Shown: positions 22,232-49,382, numbered from the stretch's first letter. The stretch is DNA of 64,000 nucleotides from Centroberyx gerrardi (GCF_048128805.1 NC_136017.1:4773805-4837804); one strand, 5' to 3'. Notes: generated by a model from the sequence alone, not told the origin. Program-made: numbers and translations.

Positions 22232-23715
22232 AGGTTGCAGGCAGGAGGAAGATGGCCCGAGTCGCCCTGCCTTCCCATTACAGCCTCTACTGTCAATCAT
22301 TTACAGTGCCACAGACATGATGAGAAACTGTATCTAGGTTATGGGTTGCAAGGTTGCAAGATGAGGAAGTGTAGTGCTGTTTGTGTCAATAAAAGCGTTA
22401 CCTTCCTCAAAGGTTTTCATTCTGGTGTCCATTCCCACTGTCAGACTGCTAATGCTCTGCTCACAGGTGTTTGTCGTTTGGACGCTGCAAGACTTCTGCA
22501 CTTAGGTATGTGTCATTCGCCAAATTAAGAGTTTGACTCCAAAATACTGTTTATGTATATCCAGTCTTGGCCGGGAAAATCATCAAAATATAGTCTGTAA
22601 AGGAAGAATGTTATCTACTGTCCTTAAAAAGTAACACAACCTGTTTTAATTTTATGCTATCAATCATATACTAAGAGCAGGTGTCACTTTTTTCAAATGG
22701 TGGATATCTCACTTTGGAACTAAACTCTTTGGAACTAAACTCACTTATTAATTCCATTAAATTACAATTATTTCCACTTTGAAATCTGCCATAACAGGTT
22801 TTGCCTTGCCGTGAAAAAAGCTATATTCCCTAGTAATTAACATTTTTGAATTTTAGGTTAAGCTGTTGCTTTTATCCAGAGTATTTTAGCGTGAGTGCAA
22901 TGGCAGAATAAGTTCTCTGTTCTCTGATAATTTCCTTTTTTTTTTAGTCAAGCTTCCCTTTTTTTGCGAATTCTCTGTTTGGGAAATTGAATAGCCTCAC
23001 TGACAATGGTTATTATATTGATTTAAAAAACAAATGTCAAAAGATGTTCCTGTTTCTGACACAATCATATAATGTGTGATCACTCTGTGGTTCACTTCAC
23101 TTCCTCACAAGCTGACACTGCGTACGCACAAAAAATACTGTCAAGTCAGTCTCTTTTAAAACACTAAATGGGAGCACACTAATGAAAACAAACTTAATTG
23201 CCCATTGTGTGCCAAGGAAAAACGAATTCAACTCCTCTTGGAGGCCGATGGATGTTCTTAAAAAAAAATGTCTTTACTGGTACAACAGCAACCATCGTGT
23301 TTTGGCAGAAAGCCTTCGTCAGGATTACATCAGGTCTTAAATACCTTTCCAAAATGGCCACCTTAGTGGACTTACATGACTTCAGAAACCTCAGAAAATA
23401 GGTTACATGTCAAAGGTCGGTGTAAAGGAGACAACAATGAAGCTTTAAACCTGCTACTTCTCTCCTTTTCCTAATGGTAAATCCCATGGGAGATTAACTC
23501 ATAATTTTGACTATTTTACAATCCGGTGAGAATTTTAGAACAGAGTAGGACGCCAAATGATGGTTCATTAATGACCAAAGTGGCCGGTAGAGTAGACTTT
23601 GTGCCGTTAGTCCTTCTGCTCTATTGCCTTTCTTGAGTGCGTGCTGATACTTGAGAGGTGGTTTGTTTTCATTCACCAACACCTGTGTCTGTCTGTGTTT
23701 TCCTTTTCTTCGCAG

Positions 23716-24007
23716 AGGGAGCCTGGTGCTTTGTTTGCCAAGTAACCCGGGTGACAACAGAGGATCGGCGGAAAAGACGAAGGTGGAAGGTGTAGAGAGA
23801 CTAAACGCCAGAGAGAGCGAAAGAGAGACGGAGAGAGACAGAGATCTCTCTTCCTGGATATGAGGTGTGATTCTGAAGCCGGGGTGAAAACATAGACGGC
23901 ATCTTCCAACGAGGAGGGTTTGAGCTTCTGACGATGTCCGATTCGGGGGCCGCCTGGGCTTCCCGGGCTTCCTGGGTTTCCTGAGGCTCGGTAGTGGATC
24001 TACTGCG
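23716..24007 (+). other. 5' leader exon of the claudin-34-like gene
   Basis: A pyrimidine-rich stretch ending in cttcgCAG precedes 23716, and no further splice site is needed before the ATG at 24008. The leader is purine-rich. A first exon and promoter are not identified. Confidence 0.45.
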
Positions 24008-24781
24008 ATGACCTACCTGGTTCACACCGCCCACCGCCAGCTCGTGGCCCTCTGGCTGGGCTGCGTGGGCTGGACTCTCACCGCCGCGGCCCTCGGAGTC
24101 ATCCAGTGGAGGGTCTGGCGCGTGGCCGACAGCAGCGTCATCAGCTCCGGTCAGGCCTGGGTGGGCGTCTGGAGGGCCTGCTTCAACAGCCACACCCTGG
24201 TGACGCCCAACTTCAGGATCATGTACTGCAGGAGCATCGGCCTGACCGACGCCTTCACGCCCCCGGAGATCGCGGCGGCGCAGGTTCTCATGCTCCTGGC
24301 CCTGATCGTGGGGTTTGGCGGGAACGCCGGCGGTGTTTACGCCCTGAGGAACGTCTACTTAGGGCTGGATAAGAGTGCGCCGATCCGCTCTGTGTTCTCC
24401 GCCGCCGGAGCCATGTTCCTGTTGGCCGCCGCGATGTCGCTCGTGCCTCTCCTGTGGAACCTGAGCTCGGTGGTGACCAATCAGACTGTCCAATTCCCCC
24501 CCGACTTCCACATGCCCAAGGTCCCGGACTCGCAGCACGTGGGTTCCGGCATCGGGCTCGGGATCGCAGCCGCGGTCCTGATGATCGCCGCTGGGATTAT
24601 TTTCTTAACCTACAGGCTTCCTGCCAGATCAGAGTTCAGGATCCAACCCTCTTTGAGAGAAGAGGTGCGTCTGGACGGGTCGGCGGCTTTAGGACCTAAA
24701 TCTGTGACCGAGAGTCGAGGGACTTTGACGGAATCCAGGGGCAAAGACAACCCGGCATTTGAGTTGCATGAACACTTATGA
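24008..24781 (+). CDS. cldn34: Claudin-34-like four-TM junction protein
   Basis: This 257-aa intronless coding region encodes a tetraspan protein of the claudin/PMP22 superfamily, expected at cell junctions. TM1 spans about residues 12-32, TM2 about 90-110, TM3 about 130-150 and TM4 about 183-203. The first extracellular loop shows the claudin signature in the form W34, G53-V54-W55, C58 and C74. The second loop has two N-glycosylation sequons (NLS, NQT). The tail is hydrophilic and ends ELHEHL, without the usual C-terminal PDZ-binding YV. The position next to shroom2 matches the human Xp22 order, which supports claudin-34 over other claudins. The ATG at 24008 has G at -3. The upstream leader exon probably begins at 23716 after a pyrimidine-rich acceptor. 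The product is longer than the roughly 214 aa I recall for human CLDN34. Confidence 0.82.
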   Translation: MTYLVHTAHRQLVALWLGCVGWTLTAAALGVIQWRVWRVADSSVISSGQAWVGVWRACFNSHTLVTPNFRIMYCRSIGLTDAFTPPEIAAAQVLMLLALIVGFGGNAGGVYALRNVYLGLDKSAPIRSVFSAAGAMFLLAAAMSLVPLLWNLSSVVTNQTVQFPPDFHMPKVPDSQHVGSGIGLGIAAAVLMIAAGIIFLTYRLPARSEFRIQPSLREEVRLDGSAALGPKSVTESRGTLTESRGKDNPAFELHEHL

Positions 24782-25420
24782 ACAATTTACTGGTGTTTGA
24801 AGGCTTAAGACTGACTGATGTACTTGAGTGTGACAGTTTACCAAAGATACCAAAGTATCAAAGCGGATTAGATGACTGTTGTCAAAGATTTCAACATATG
24901 AAGAGTTTTATTGCAAAATGAGAGATTCATTATTTCAATAAACTGACAAAATGATTGATCGCACAAAATTCAAACTAAGCATGGTACTTTTTAAAGGATG
25001 TGACCTAAGTCCTTGGTTGACAATATACCATCACTTTTACAGCCTGGATCCTCTGTTTTGTGGAAGTATTGAATGATGAACTTCAGGTAATGATTTTTTC
25101 CAACATGGACATATAGCTGTGATTGATTTTATTTAAGTGGTCAGAAAACCTAGAGCTCCTTAATTATGTTATTTTTGCTCTTTTTATGCTCTGGAGGATA
25201 GAAATGGAGGAATGCATTGCCTTAATGCCATCACCTTCACTGCAAAGGCTAAGAAGTGGCTGCTCAGGTTTAAATTTTTATATTTTTTCGATATTTGTTG
25301 TTTAGTGATGATGTGGAAAACATTGGCTGAAATAGAGTTATTGAGTTAAAGCTGTAATTTGTAAATGTAAGGGAGTCATGATGTAATGAGCACCATCTAA
25401 TTCTATGTTAATAATGCAGC

Positions 25421-25426
25421 AATAAA
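25421..25426 (+). promoter_or_regulatory. Poly(A) signal, claudin-34-like gene
   Basis: AATAAA lies about 640 bp after the stop and is the first good signal for this transcript. Confidence 0.5.
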
Positions 25427-25631
25427 AGATCATATTTTCAAAAAGATTCTCATATGTTGATTTTGCTTCATTGAATCCTTCAGATAAGTAACATGTTTTA
25501 AGCTTTTACTGCAGATGAGTGATGTTTTCAAATCTCTTTATTTAAAATTTGAATGTTGTGTGTATTCATTGTTAAGAAGAGTAAAGTTTGGACACTTCTG
25601 AGTGATGTAGAACATCATGTACACTCTAAAT

Positions 25632-25974
25632 CAGTGATTCTCAACCTTTTTCATATCAAGGCCCCCTAATTTAGTCCACATTAGAGCCACGGACCCCCAT
25701 TTGATGAGATTGTTTTCTCTCTGACCCAAATCTGAGAATATTTTTATTGTTAGATATGATTTTGTTCAGAGTTCCATGACTATCTGTATTGTAGGTAGAG
25801 AGATAACAGAGAAACTATGATCAAAACAGTCATTCGTCTACATTCTCTGATTGTGTTAACTTCTTGTAAATTAAATAATGGGTGAAATTTAACAATTCAT
25901 CAATTTGCTGGGGACCCCCTGGAACCCCCTCAAGGACCCCTGGTGGTCCCCGGACCCCACGTTGAGAACCACTG
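25632..25974. mobile_element. hAT-type MITE with perfect 8-bp target duplication
   Basis: The 343-bp element runs from cagtgattctcaacc to gttgagaaccactg, inverted ends typical of hAT/Charlie-like elements. It is flanked on both sides by the identical octamer CTCTAAAT (25624-25631 and 25975-25982). It has no coding capacity. Confidence 0.9.
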
Positions 25975-26773
25975 CTCTAAATGATTTGGATTGATTGTAC
26001 AACTGCAAATACATCAAAAAATTGACTTATATGGCTGTTCATCCAAAGGATTCAATCGCTATGTTTACATGCAGGGAGAATTCTGTTCTACATTTACTTG
26101 GTTACTATAGAAACCCAGTTTTGGTTTGACACATATAAATGTCATAACTCAGTTTGACCCTTGACCTCCTTACTGTTGGTTGCATGCAATATTGGTGAGA
26201 ACTGAAGCCTATTCCACATAAGAGCAACAGTGAAACGGCTTAAATGTAATGTAATGTAAATGCAGATTGTTTACTGGTTTCCTCCTGCTTAGTTAGTCCC
26301 TTTGGAGCGATGGTAATTGGGAAAGGATGCAAACGCACTCATATTCTCTGGAGGTTTTAACATGTGACACTTTGGCGTTTAGTCATTACCTCCCAATGGG
26401 GAAAGGGAACGTTTCTAATCAAATAAAAATGCTGTTCAAAATGGGAATACTTCAATACAAGCTGCTTCACTGAGTCGTTTTGATTGACTTTTGTCTCTTT
26501 AAATCTACCTTATGAAATAATGGGCATAATATTTTGAATTTGTCTTTCAGTCATGTGTAGATGAAAGACATGAGGCACTTTTGGGACAACATGCATGAGG
26601 AAATCTGATTTCTTTGTGTTTTTCACAGAAACAAATAAAACCTCACAAGTAAAGTTTGCTGTGACATCACAGATAGCTCACATTCTAGAACTCCACAAAA
26701 CTTTGAGCTAGGATCCAGAGCTTCCTTCACAGCAAACTGCATCTGCACAGAAAGACACTCACCACTGTTTGAA

Positions 26774-27307
26774 ATGTATTGCGAGGACGAGCAAGTTCCT
26801 GATGATGGTCTTCATCATCTTCATCATCATCCTTTTTATGATATGTTCGCCTGGCAGGTGCCTCTTCCACTTCTGAACTTCCTGGACTTGCCTGACGAGA
26901 CCAGCGACGACTCTGGTTATGAGAGCCTCCTGTCTGCGGACGAAGAAGAGTCTGATGATGATGACGGTTCCCTGTACAACTCCAGACCTTCCTCTCCTCT
27001 CAACCAACTCCTCCCAGTGCAGGACCAGAGGTTTTACTGGGATCAACTGGCTGCTCCCGCTGCTCCTCACCAGCAGATACCTGAGGAACATCAGCAGATA
27101 CCTGAGGATCAGTCTGGAGAACTGGGTCTTGGCGGCAACAGACGCTCTTTGGTTCCTCCTTCTGAACCTGCTGAACCTGAAAGAAGGCCAGTGAAGAGGC
27201 AGCGGTCAGAAGATGGCGGCTCCTCGGAGGAGTCGGCTCCCTCGACCTCTGGAGATCAGGTTGCTGCTAAGAGGCAGAGAAGGTCGGAGGACAGCGACTC
27301 AGATTAA
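26774..27307 (+). CDS. Orphan acidic nuclear-type protein, 177 aa
   Basis: I do not recognise this family. The single exon opens at an ATG 70-80 bp after a TGACATCAC element and is followed by AATAAA at 27650. The protein has a His-rich N-terminus (HHLHHH, residues 14-19), then DETSDDSGYESLLSADEE. The DSGYES motif fits the DSGxxS phosphodegron read by beta-TrCP. Next come an acidic run, a short tandem duplication (QQIPEEH/QQIPED), and a tail with two basic clusters, PVKRQR and AAKRQRR, each followed by SED. The basic clusters suggest nuclear entry and the degron suggests rapid turnover. Both are inferences. The KRQR-SED pattern recalls the N-termini of teleost PIM-like kinases, but no kinase frame follows. 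Codon use looks coding and no intron is needed. Confidence 0.7.
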   Translation: MYCEDEQVPDDGLHHLHHHPFYDMFAWQVPLPLLNFLDLPDETSDDSGYESLLSADEEESDDDDGSLYNSRPSSPLNQLLPVQDQRFYWDQLAAPAAPHQQIPEEHQQIPEDQSGELGLGGNRRSLVPPSEPAEPERRPVKRQRSEDGGSSEESAPSTSGDQVAAKRQRRSEDSDSD

Positions 27308-27649
27308 CTTCACCATCCCAGACTTTTATGAAGCACTACAGCGCTGACGTTTCAATGAACAGTAGATCCATCTCGCGGTGCAACAAGGAAGGATTTTAAC
27401 AACACTGAATGGTGCTTTGACATCTGCACCTGCATTGATACTTCAGTAAAATCAACTGAACTTACAATCTGTTTTGCGTGTGAGATTTTTTTGTATCATC
27501 AGTTTCATGTTGACTTTGGGTGCAGCACAAGTGACTGCATGAATTATGATTTATACCTGGCAAAAAAAATATTTAAACCTGGTGTCAAATATTTGAACAA
27601 ATTGAGGTGTATGTTGTTTATTTTCATATAAGCTGTTTTGTTGCAACAG

Positions 27650-27655
27650 AATAAA
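27650..27655 (+). promoter_or_regulatory. Poly(A) signal, orphan 177-aa gene
   Basis: AATAAA lies 340 bp after the stop in AT-rich sequence, giving a compact transcript of about 900 nt. Confidence 0.5.
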
Positions 27656-29695
27656 ATGCAGAAGAATATGGTTGGGGCACAACACATAACAGAATTGTCT
27701 TGAGTTCAACTGTCAGTATAATTGAAACATTGATAGGGTTTTATTTTTGGAGATCCTTGCATCTTTTTACAAAGTTTCCCTTAACATTAGTTGGATTATT
27801 TAACTTTCTGCATAGTTAATCTGCCTGCACAGCCCATTGTCTTTAGCATTCATATCATGTAAAGACACAGACAAGATGGTGGCAGTGATACCTGGAGGTA
27901 ATTTACGATTACGAAACTTTATTGTCCACAACTGATGTAACAGCTGATAATGTAATGATTGCCAGTTAGAATAATAACCGTAATGGCTCTGCAAATGAGT
28001 CAAAAATGCAATAAAAACTGTTAATAAAATGCCAGACATTGCAATATCTTCAGACTGATGTAATACTTTACGTAAAAAATCAGAATCAAATCAGATTTTA
28101 TTGCATTTTTAATTGCTAATTTAGAGGGACGTTTTTATACAGTTTGACATATTACATTATCTAGCACATATTTTGGACACAAAATCTCATTTTTTAAGTT
28201 AACTAGTAACTGTAGGTGTTGGATAAATGTAGTGGACTAAACGTAAAAGTCAGATGTTACCTTCGAAATGTAAAGGATTAAATGTATACTGTTCAAAGGA
28301 AATACTCAGGTAGAGTACAAGCACCTAAAGTAGGCTACAAGTAGAGTATGGAGTAGAAATACTGTACTTACAATAGTTACTTTTCACCACTGCACACAAG
28401 AACAAAATGCCGAGCGCTGTGGTTGTTTTTCTTAAATATTTTATTCAAAAAAAGCAAAAGGATCATCCCCAGAATTTCAAACCATCTGCATCAATGTTCC
28501 TCTAATGATGAATAGTCGTTTCACTTCACTGAGATCAGTGTATGGCTGCAGCTGTGGCTCCAATCACAGCACCTCCTGCTTGGGGTTTCATTAACCTGAG
28601 CCACTCAGACACACTACCAACAGCACTAAGGAGAGACACACTAACAACAGACAGTCAGGTTGAGAGAATCCTATTGAGGCCATGTTTTACTTTGAAGGAC
28701 TGTTTTCAGGCTTTTTTAATGCACCGCTCCTGAACTCATGGAGGAGTACGTGCTGAAAATATTCAGCCAAAGTCAAATATCGCTTGAAGACCGGCTCAGA
28801 GGTGCGGTGTATCCATCATTCACGGCAGCTTTAACCAGAGATTTTAAGAAAGTGTGAAGATCGGAACAGCCAAAGACTGTCAATCGACATCAACATGTGT
28901 TGTGACTTTTTCAGATTTACCTTCAGGAGTTGAGCATCTCCTCTATCTAAATATCTTTGTCATTCACCTCGTCATACTGAATCCACCTTCAGAGATTACA
29001 GACTGAACCGCTTGCTGATCTTAAGCTTTTTGAGGAACTTTATATATTGTACAAATGAAAAGTTTCATTCCAAACTGACAAATCCACCGTTTGGGGAAAA
29101 AAACAAAATAAAAATGGAGGCCTATTCTTACAAAACAAAGGCTGACTTGACAGTAAAACATTACTTATAACTCATTGCAACACATTTGCTTATGAAATTG
29201 TTGTTTTAGAGGACAGAATCATCTGTGTTTTTAAAATATTGCCTGCCTGTCAGGTAGTAAAATATTTCCAAAATGACTATACATATCGTCAAAGAATGAA
29301 ACCCTTCAAATATAAATAAGACGACACTTTAGATACATATGGCGCATCACTCAAACACTCTAATACTGAATACAACATGTACAAGTTAAACACAAAAAAT
29401 TTCAAATCTTAAATATTATTGTATCAGGTCAATTATTGTCATAATTAATATTTCACAATTTTCATGATGATGATTTTGCATTCTCAAAATGTGATGCACT
29501 GAGGCTGGAAATGTAAATAAAAAGAAAAAAGTTTGAAAACTCCCTAGGAGAATAGCCTCTCTTTTCTCAGTCTGACAAATATTGACAAGATGCTACGTCC
29601 TTTTCATCATGTCAGGTGAGAAAGCGGAGTTGTAGAGAGATCCTCAATTTAAATGTAGAACAGATGTCGAATTAATTGCCTCACGTAGAAACGAC

Positions 29696-30077
29696 TAGGG
29701 ATGGGACGATACGCTTATCTCATGATACGATTTGATACGCGATATGCGGTTCACGATTCAATACGACGACGATACGATGTAATAAATAAAAGATCAACGA
29801 CAGCAAAGTCTGACTGCAGAATTATGTTTATTTCTGAGCCACAAACCTTTCTAGCGATGGCATTGGCTCGCTAGAATGTAAACAATTTAAAAATGTAATT
29901 ACAAAGTGCAGATAATAATTTGGATGGAGAGATTGTGAAACTGTGATAGTCAAGCGTCTCATTTGTGATTACTACAGCAGAGTAAAATGGAGCTAATATC
30001 GCGATTCATTTTTCTGACCCACGATACTCATTTTTGTATCGCGATATATTGAAATTCGATATATCGTCCCATCCCTA
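29696..30077. mobile_element. hAT-type MITE with 8-bp target duplication
   Basis: The inverted ends are TAGGGATGGGACGATA and TATCGTCCCATCCCTA, 382 bp apart. The flanking octamers gaaacgac and gaaatgac differ at one position. It lies in the probable sumo1 3'UTR, and the interior is AT-rich and non-coding. Confidence 0.88.
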
Positions 30078-30512
30078 GAAATGACTTTACCTTCGCCATC
30101 CGACAACTCACCTATCTCGTTTCCCTAACAAAATTATTAACAGGAATGCAAACAAAGTCGGGTTATTTGCTACCGCTGTCGACCTGCTGACGCCCCAAAA
30201 AGAAGCTCAAATGAGGAAATAAGTAAAAAAAAAAAATGTAATTCATCAATTTAAATCCCGGTGTAACATTCAGGCTGAACACACGGGTCGACAACACGAG
30301 TATCCCTGCGTGTCGGAGAATCATCCCGCTCCACTAATCCTTTTCCTTCTCCTTACCTCCGTCTCTTCACCTTTCTGCCCCTCACACATGGAAGCCCTGA
30401 TAAGAGTCGGTTTTGATCCAGATGGTTTGAAACAGAACAAAAATTACATAGATACATACAAAATAAAATACAAAATAAGAAAAAAAAGTAAGAAGTAAGA
30501 AATGCAGAAGGT

Positions 30513-33183
<2,671 letters not shown>

Positions 33184-34640
33184 GATATTCCTCTGTGTGG
33201 GCTATAAAAGCTTTAATGACAATGGATGTAGCTTGAGTCAGCTACCTGAACCTCTAGCCTGCTGGCTTGTTGTGAGAATTCTACATTAACCCGGAAGTGA
33301 AGTAAATTAGCGGCTTCTTTCAAAATAAGAGTCTTTCTTAAATTCGGTTTCGCAATAAAGGCTACTACTACTACTACTACTACTACTATTCATACTACTA
33401 CTACTACTACTACTAATAATAATAATAATACATAGTGAATAGGGTATACTGCCATCATCTTAAATCATTATATGATTATATATCATTATATGAATTTTAT
33501 AATGTTTTTTGTTTCATTAGGGTTTTTTTCAGTCTTCATTGCTGAACCCAAACAGTTCTCTGAAAGCCAAGCCTATCTCGTCAGTTAGTCACACAAACAC
33601 ATTCTTAAATCTATAAAAACATAAGTGATGGCTGCAAGTGATGACACACAGACATGAGTGGGTGTTAGGTCAAGACCAGAGGAAGATAAGTGGCCCATTT
33701 GGCTCAGATACACACAGTCTGTTGGCAACAGAGACAGCCAAATGTGTAAAAGTCGACATAACATCAGAAATACAACAGATGTTTAGATGTGGTTCAGTTT
33801 CAATCTAAAAATATAAAATTTGGATGGGAATCTAGCCTCTCCACATAGGTTTACAAGAAGCAGAGGAGAATATTCACTAAACTGAAATGTAAAATGCGTG
33901 TGAATGTGTGAATAACAAATATTAGTGTTTTTTTTTTTAAAAAGTCAGATAAATACAACTTAAAACAGATTTCACACTGATTGTTCCTGTGATCTTCAGC
34001 GGTTCAATGTCAGCAGACATGAACATCACTTTAATCTGTGGTTTTATTAAGATTAATGGGCAATGGCTTGACAGTGAATCATCTGTGTGAGTGGACTGAG
34101 AGAGTATTTGTTTGAACAGTTACACCTAAATGAACTTTATTATTTCAAATTAGTGCTAATAGTTCTGGACCTAAAATGAGCCGAGAGATGATAAATAAAT
34201 AAATGGAGTTTGTCATTTGTTTGTCATATCTAATTAATGCAATATTTAATTGTAGTGAACTGTGCATCTATAAACACAGACAAAAGAAATGGTCATGAAT
34301 GATATGAACATCTGATAAGTTTTAGGTGCAAAAGTGCCCCATGTGAACGCAGAAAATGGTCATATGGTCTGTGTTAAATCATATTATCAAACCTCAAAGT
34401 AAGAATTCATTATTTCATGCCAAGGTTCAAGCGCAATCCAGGAAGGCAATACATTTTTCTGACATCACAGGTTGTGTTGTTGTTGGACTCTTCCAACGAG
34501 GTTGGGGGTCAGATCAGTGTCAAGTCTGCCAGAATGACAAATCAAGTTTCCGGTTATGAGTTTCAAAATAAAACACTAAATACTTACTCATTCATTTCCC
34601 CTAAGTGATACATTTTACGCTTTGTTTTGAAGGCAAAATC
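33184..34640. other. sumo1-map3k2 divergent intergenic region
   Basis: The sumo1 leader lies close to 33184. A (ACT)n/(AAT)n microsatellite follows at 33363-33429. The remainder is AT-rich with no recognised gene. Confidence 0.55.
33363..33429 (+). repeat. (ACT)n/(AAT)n compound microsatellite
   Basis: Two runs of ACT separated by 'attcat' pass into (AAT)n. It sits about 180 bp upstream of the sumo1 start codon. Confidence 0.95.
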
Positions 34641-35040
34641 TTCATACTTCCGGTATTTTCTGGCTAGCTCGAGCTAGCTTGACGCAGTTGGGGGGCAGCA
34701 GCGAGCGAAGCAAGCTAGTGTGTAGACTACCGTAGCCAGTCAGCTAGGTGTAAAGTGCAACAAAATGAAAGGTGTCGAGTAACTTCAGTTCTTATTGCGA
34801 ACAGATACGGAGCTACTCACTTGAATATACCATTATATTGTCATTTTTAACGCCTGGAAAGATCTTGTGCGGACGAAATTCAGAACCGTTGGGCCTCGCT
34901 CTCGTGGCCCAGCAGGACTCGAGTGAAGTTCGGAGCGGACTCCCAAACTTCTGCTTCCTCAAACAGCTCTCCGCAGGGCCCGGGGCTCCTGTCACCGGCC
35001 CTGTGGATGAGGAAGTGAATAAAAACCCAACCAACCCCAG
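34640..35040 (+). promoter_or_regulatory. map3k2: map3k2 promoter region and untranslated exon 1
   Basis: A GC-richer stretch ends at the donor CCAG|gtaaga (35041). It contains a five-codon upstream ORF (34765-34782, MKGVE-stop), and a longer open stretch ends at the TAA at 35042. The first intron is dotted with the palindrome GCTAACGTTAGC and close variants. The transcription start is not fixed. Confidence 0.5.
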
Positions 35041-36002
35041 GTAAGATAGCAGAGGTGAAACAATTCAGCCGAAACCTGTCATTTACTTGTTTACTCGTTG
35101 CCTTTTACGACGTGCAGAGCGGGAGAGCTTGGAGGAACGTTAGCTGGGTTAACGTTAATGTTATAGCTAACGTTAGCATTAGCTTAGCTTGACAACTTCC
35201 CTGGCCTGACACTGACAGCTTGCTGTAACGACACACGGAACTCCTAGCTAACGTTGGCTACTGAGGTTCTCTTATCAGCTAACATTGGTCGATGTAACCA
35301 GTTATGCTTATTATTTGCATTTCGGGATGCCGCTTCCTTTATAAAACTGCAGTTAAATGTTTTGATGCGTCCACTGAAATAGCTTGCGACATAACAGTTG
35401 CTAGCAAATGTTAGCTCACTTATGCTTGTAAAGCTAAAGATAATTAGCTAACGTTAGCTAAGTTAAAGGTGATGATCTAGCAAAGGAAATCATACAGTGG
35501 CATTGTTGTTAGCATCAACTTTGTTGTGACCAATAACATTGGATCCTGTGATAAAGTGGTTTGCAAAGGCCTGTATGTTATAGATGGGTCAACTGTTCAG
35601 CTAACGTTACAGCCCATATCAATGTGATGGTATTGTTGAATTATGCGTCACATGCAGGCAATGATCAATCAGTGATGATGATAGACCCTCATAAACAATA
35701 TCTGTTCAGCACACACACATCAAGAGAGGCCATCTTGCCTCAGCAGACTTTTATTTCCCAAGCTGTCAGACTGATGGTGCCTTTTCTATCCACAGTTTTG
35801 CATTGTACGTCAACAGCAGCCACTACCAGTTAAATACAGATATTATAGCAAGTGATGATTGTGTAGAAGAGATGGCCACTGTCTGTCAGAGTCACTGCTT
35901 ACAGGTTACTTAGAGGAACTGCTAAGCAATCAACAGCTCCAGACCATAGCTGATGTCCTAATCAATTGAATTGTCTTGATTTATGATCCTTCGGTGTTGC
36001 AG

Positions 36003-36071
36003 GAGAAAGGAATCCCTTTGATGGGAGAATCCTCTTTCCTGGCCTCCTGGGTCAATCGACGTGCCATGATG

Positions 36072-36075
<4 letters not shown>
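36003..36075 (+). other. map3k2: map3k2 exon 2 carrying the start codons
   Basis: The acceptor is gttgcAG at 36001-36002 and the donor ATGG|gtatgt. An additional in-frame ATG at 36021 would extend the protein by 17 residues (MGESSFLASW...), but its context is weak (T at -3). An in-frame TAA lies upstream if exon 1 ends at 35040. Confidence 0.7.
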
Positions 36076-48394
<12,319 letters not shown>

Positions 48395-49382
48395 CCTGAC
48401 CCCCGACCCCCGAACCCCCCTCCCTCCTTCCCGGAACTGCCAGACATGGCCTTACCTGATGGGGTTTCCCTGCCTCTGACCCCGCCCCCTCCAGTTCCAC
48501 GCTGAAACCCCATTGGACCGTATGGAATAAGGGGAAGGGGGGTGTAGGTGGAGGAGGGGGAGGGGCGGGTCTCTGTTTGTAAGAGACTGCCATAGAGGAC
48601 ATGAAAAGTTATTTTTGTTTTTTTTTCGGCAACGTTGCACCTTAATTTCACAAAAAAGGGGGTAAGCACTTCCCCCTTTAAACGATGAAAATAACTCTTT
48701 GAAAATGTCTCCTTTTTTATGTTTGTACGATTTCTCTCCTGGAACGTGTCTTTTTTTTTTTTTTTTTTTGTCGGAGTGGGATGGTATCGGTGTCGTGGAC
48801 CTAGATGGTGATTGGCTCTGGAGTGGCTCCTTCCCCCTCCCCCACCCCTTGCTTACCCGACCCCAGAATGTACTCTCCTGCCAAAACCCAGAGCGATGGG
48901 TGAACCTGGACCCGCTGCTATAGATGAAACAGAACCCAAACAAAACACGAGATGCAGAGAACACTCCCCATCCCAAAAAACACACCGATTTCACCGACCT
49001 GCTCTCATCCCTTGTTCCTTTTCCTCTCTCTCTCTGGTCTTGTCTCTCTGCTTAACTGTCTCTCTGTCTGTCCGTCCGTCAGCTCGTCTGTCCTCCTTCC
49101 TCCCTTCTTCCTTCCCTTCAGTCTCCCATCTTCGTTCTTTGCCGTGTGCCTTTTTTCTTTTTTTTTCTTTTTTAAACGCAGTGTAGGAACGTGTCTTGAG
49201 TTTGCGGTCATAGCTGGAGGGGTTCTCTCAGCGTTTCTGCCTCCCGGATAAACTGCCTTCACACCGTTAGCCCGACTCCAGCTGATCTCAGTTCAGCCCT
49301 AACGTCCGTCTCTGCCTTTTCTGTAACAGGGATTCCTGGTATCAACCTGGTCCCAGCTCAGCTCCAGATACGCTGAAACCAG

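Larger units (their letters stand above)
18842..23715. other. Spacer between shroom2 and claudin-34
   Basis: It holds the end of the shroom2 3'UTR, a (TA)n array, a reverse SINE remnant (19826-19930), the candidate exon at 20098, the nested element (21131-22231) and a reverse-oriented retroelement-like tail (about 23225-23345, containing 'agccttcgtcagga'). No protein gene is recognised. Confidence 0.5.
27308..30512. other. Spacer and probable sumo1 3'UTR
   Basis: The orphan gene's 3'UTR runs to about 27675. A TACTCAAGTA-type repeat fragment lies at about 28230-28395. A reverse-strand AATAAA (tttatt at about 28440) could end a 2-kb sumo1 3'UTR. A hAT MITE sits at 29696-30077. No other gene is recognised. 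Confidence 0.45.

Noticed and set aside
34772-35044. 90-codon frame at the map3k2 start considered as coding
   Set aside because: It terminates at the intron border (TAA at 35042) and does not splice in frame into the conserved map3k2 sequence. It is treated as 5'UTR.
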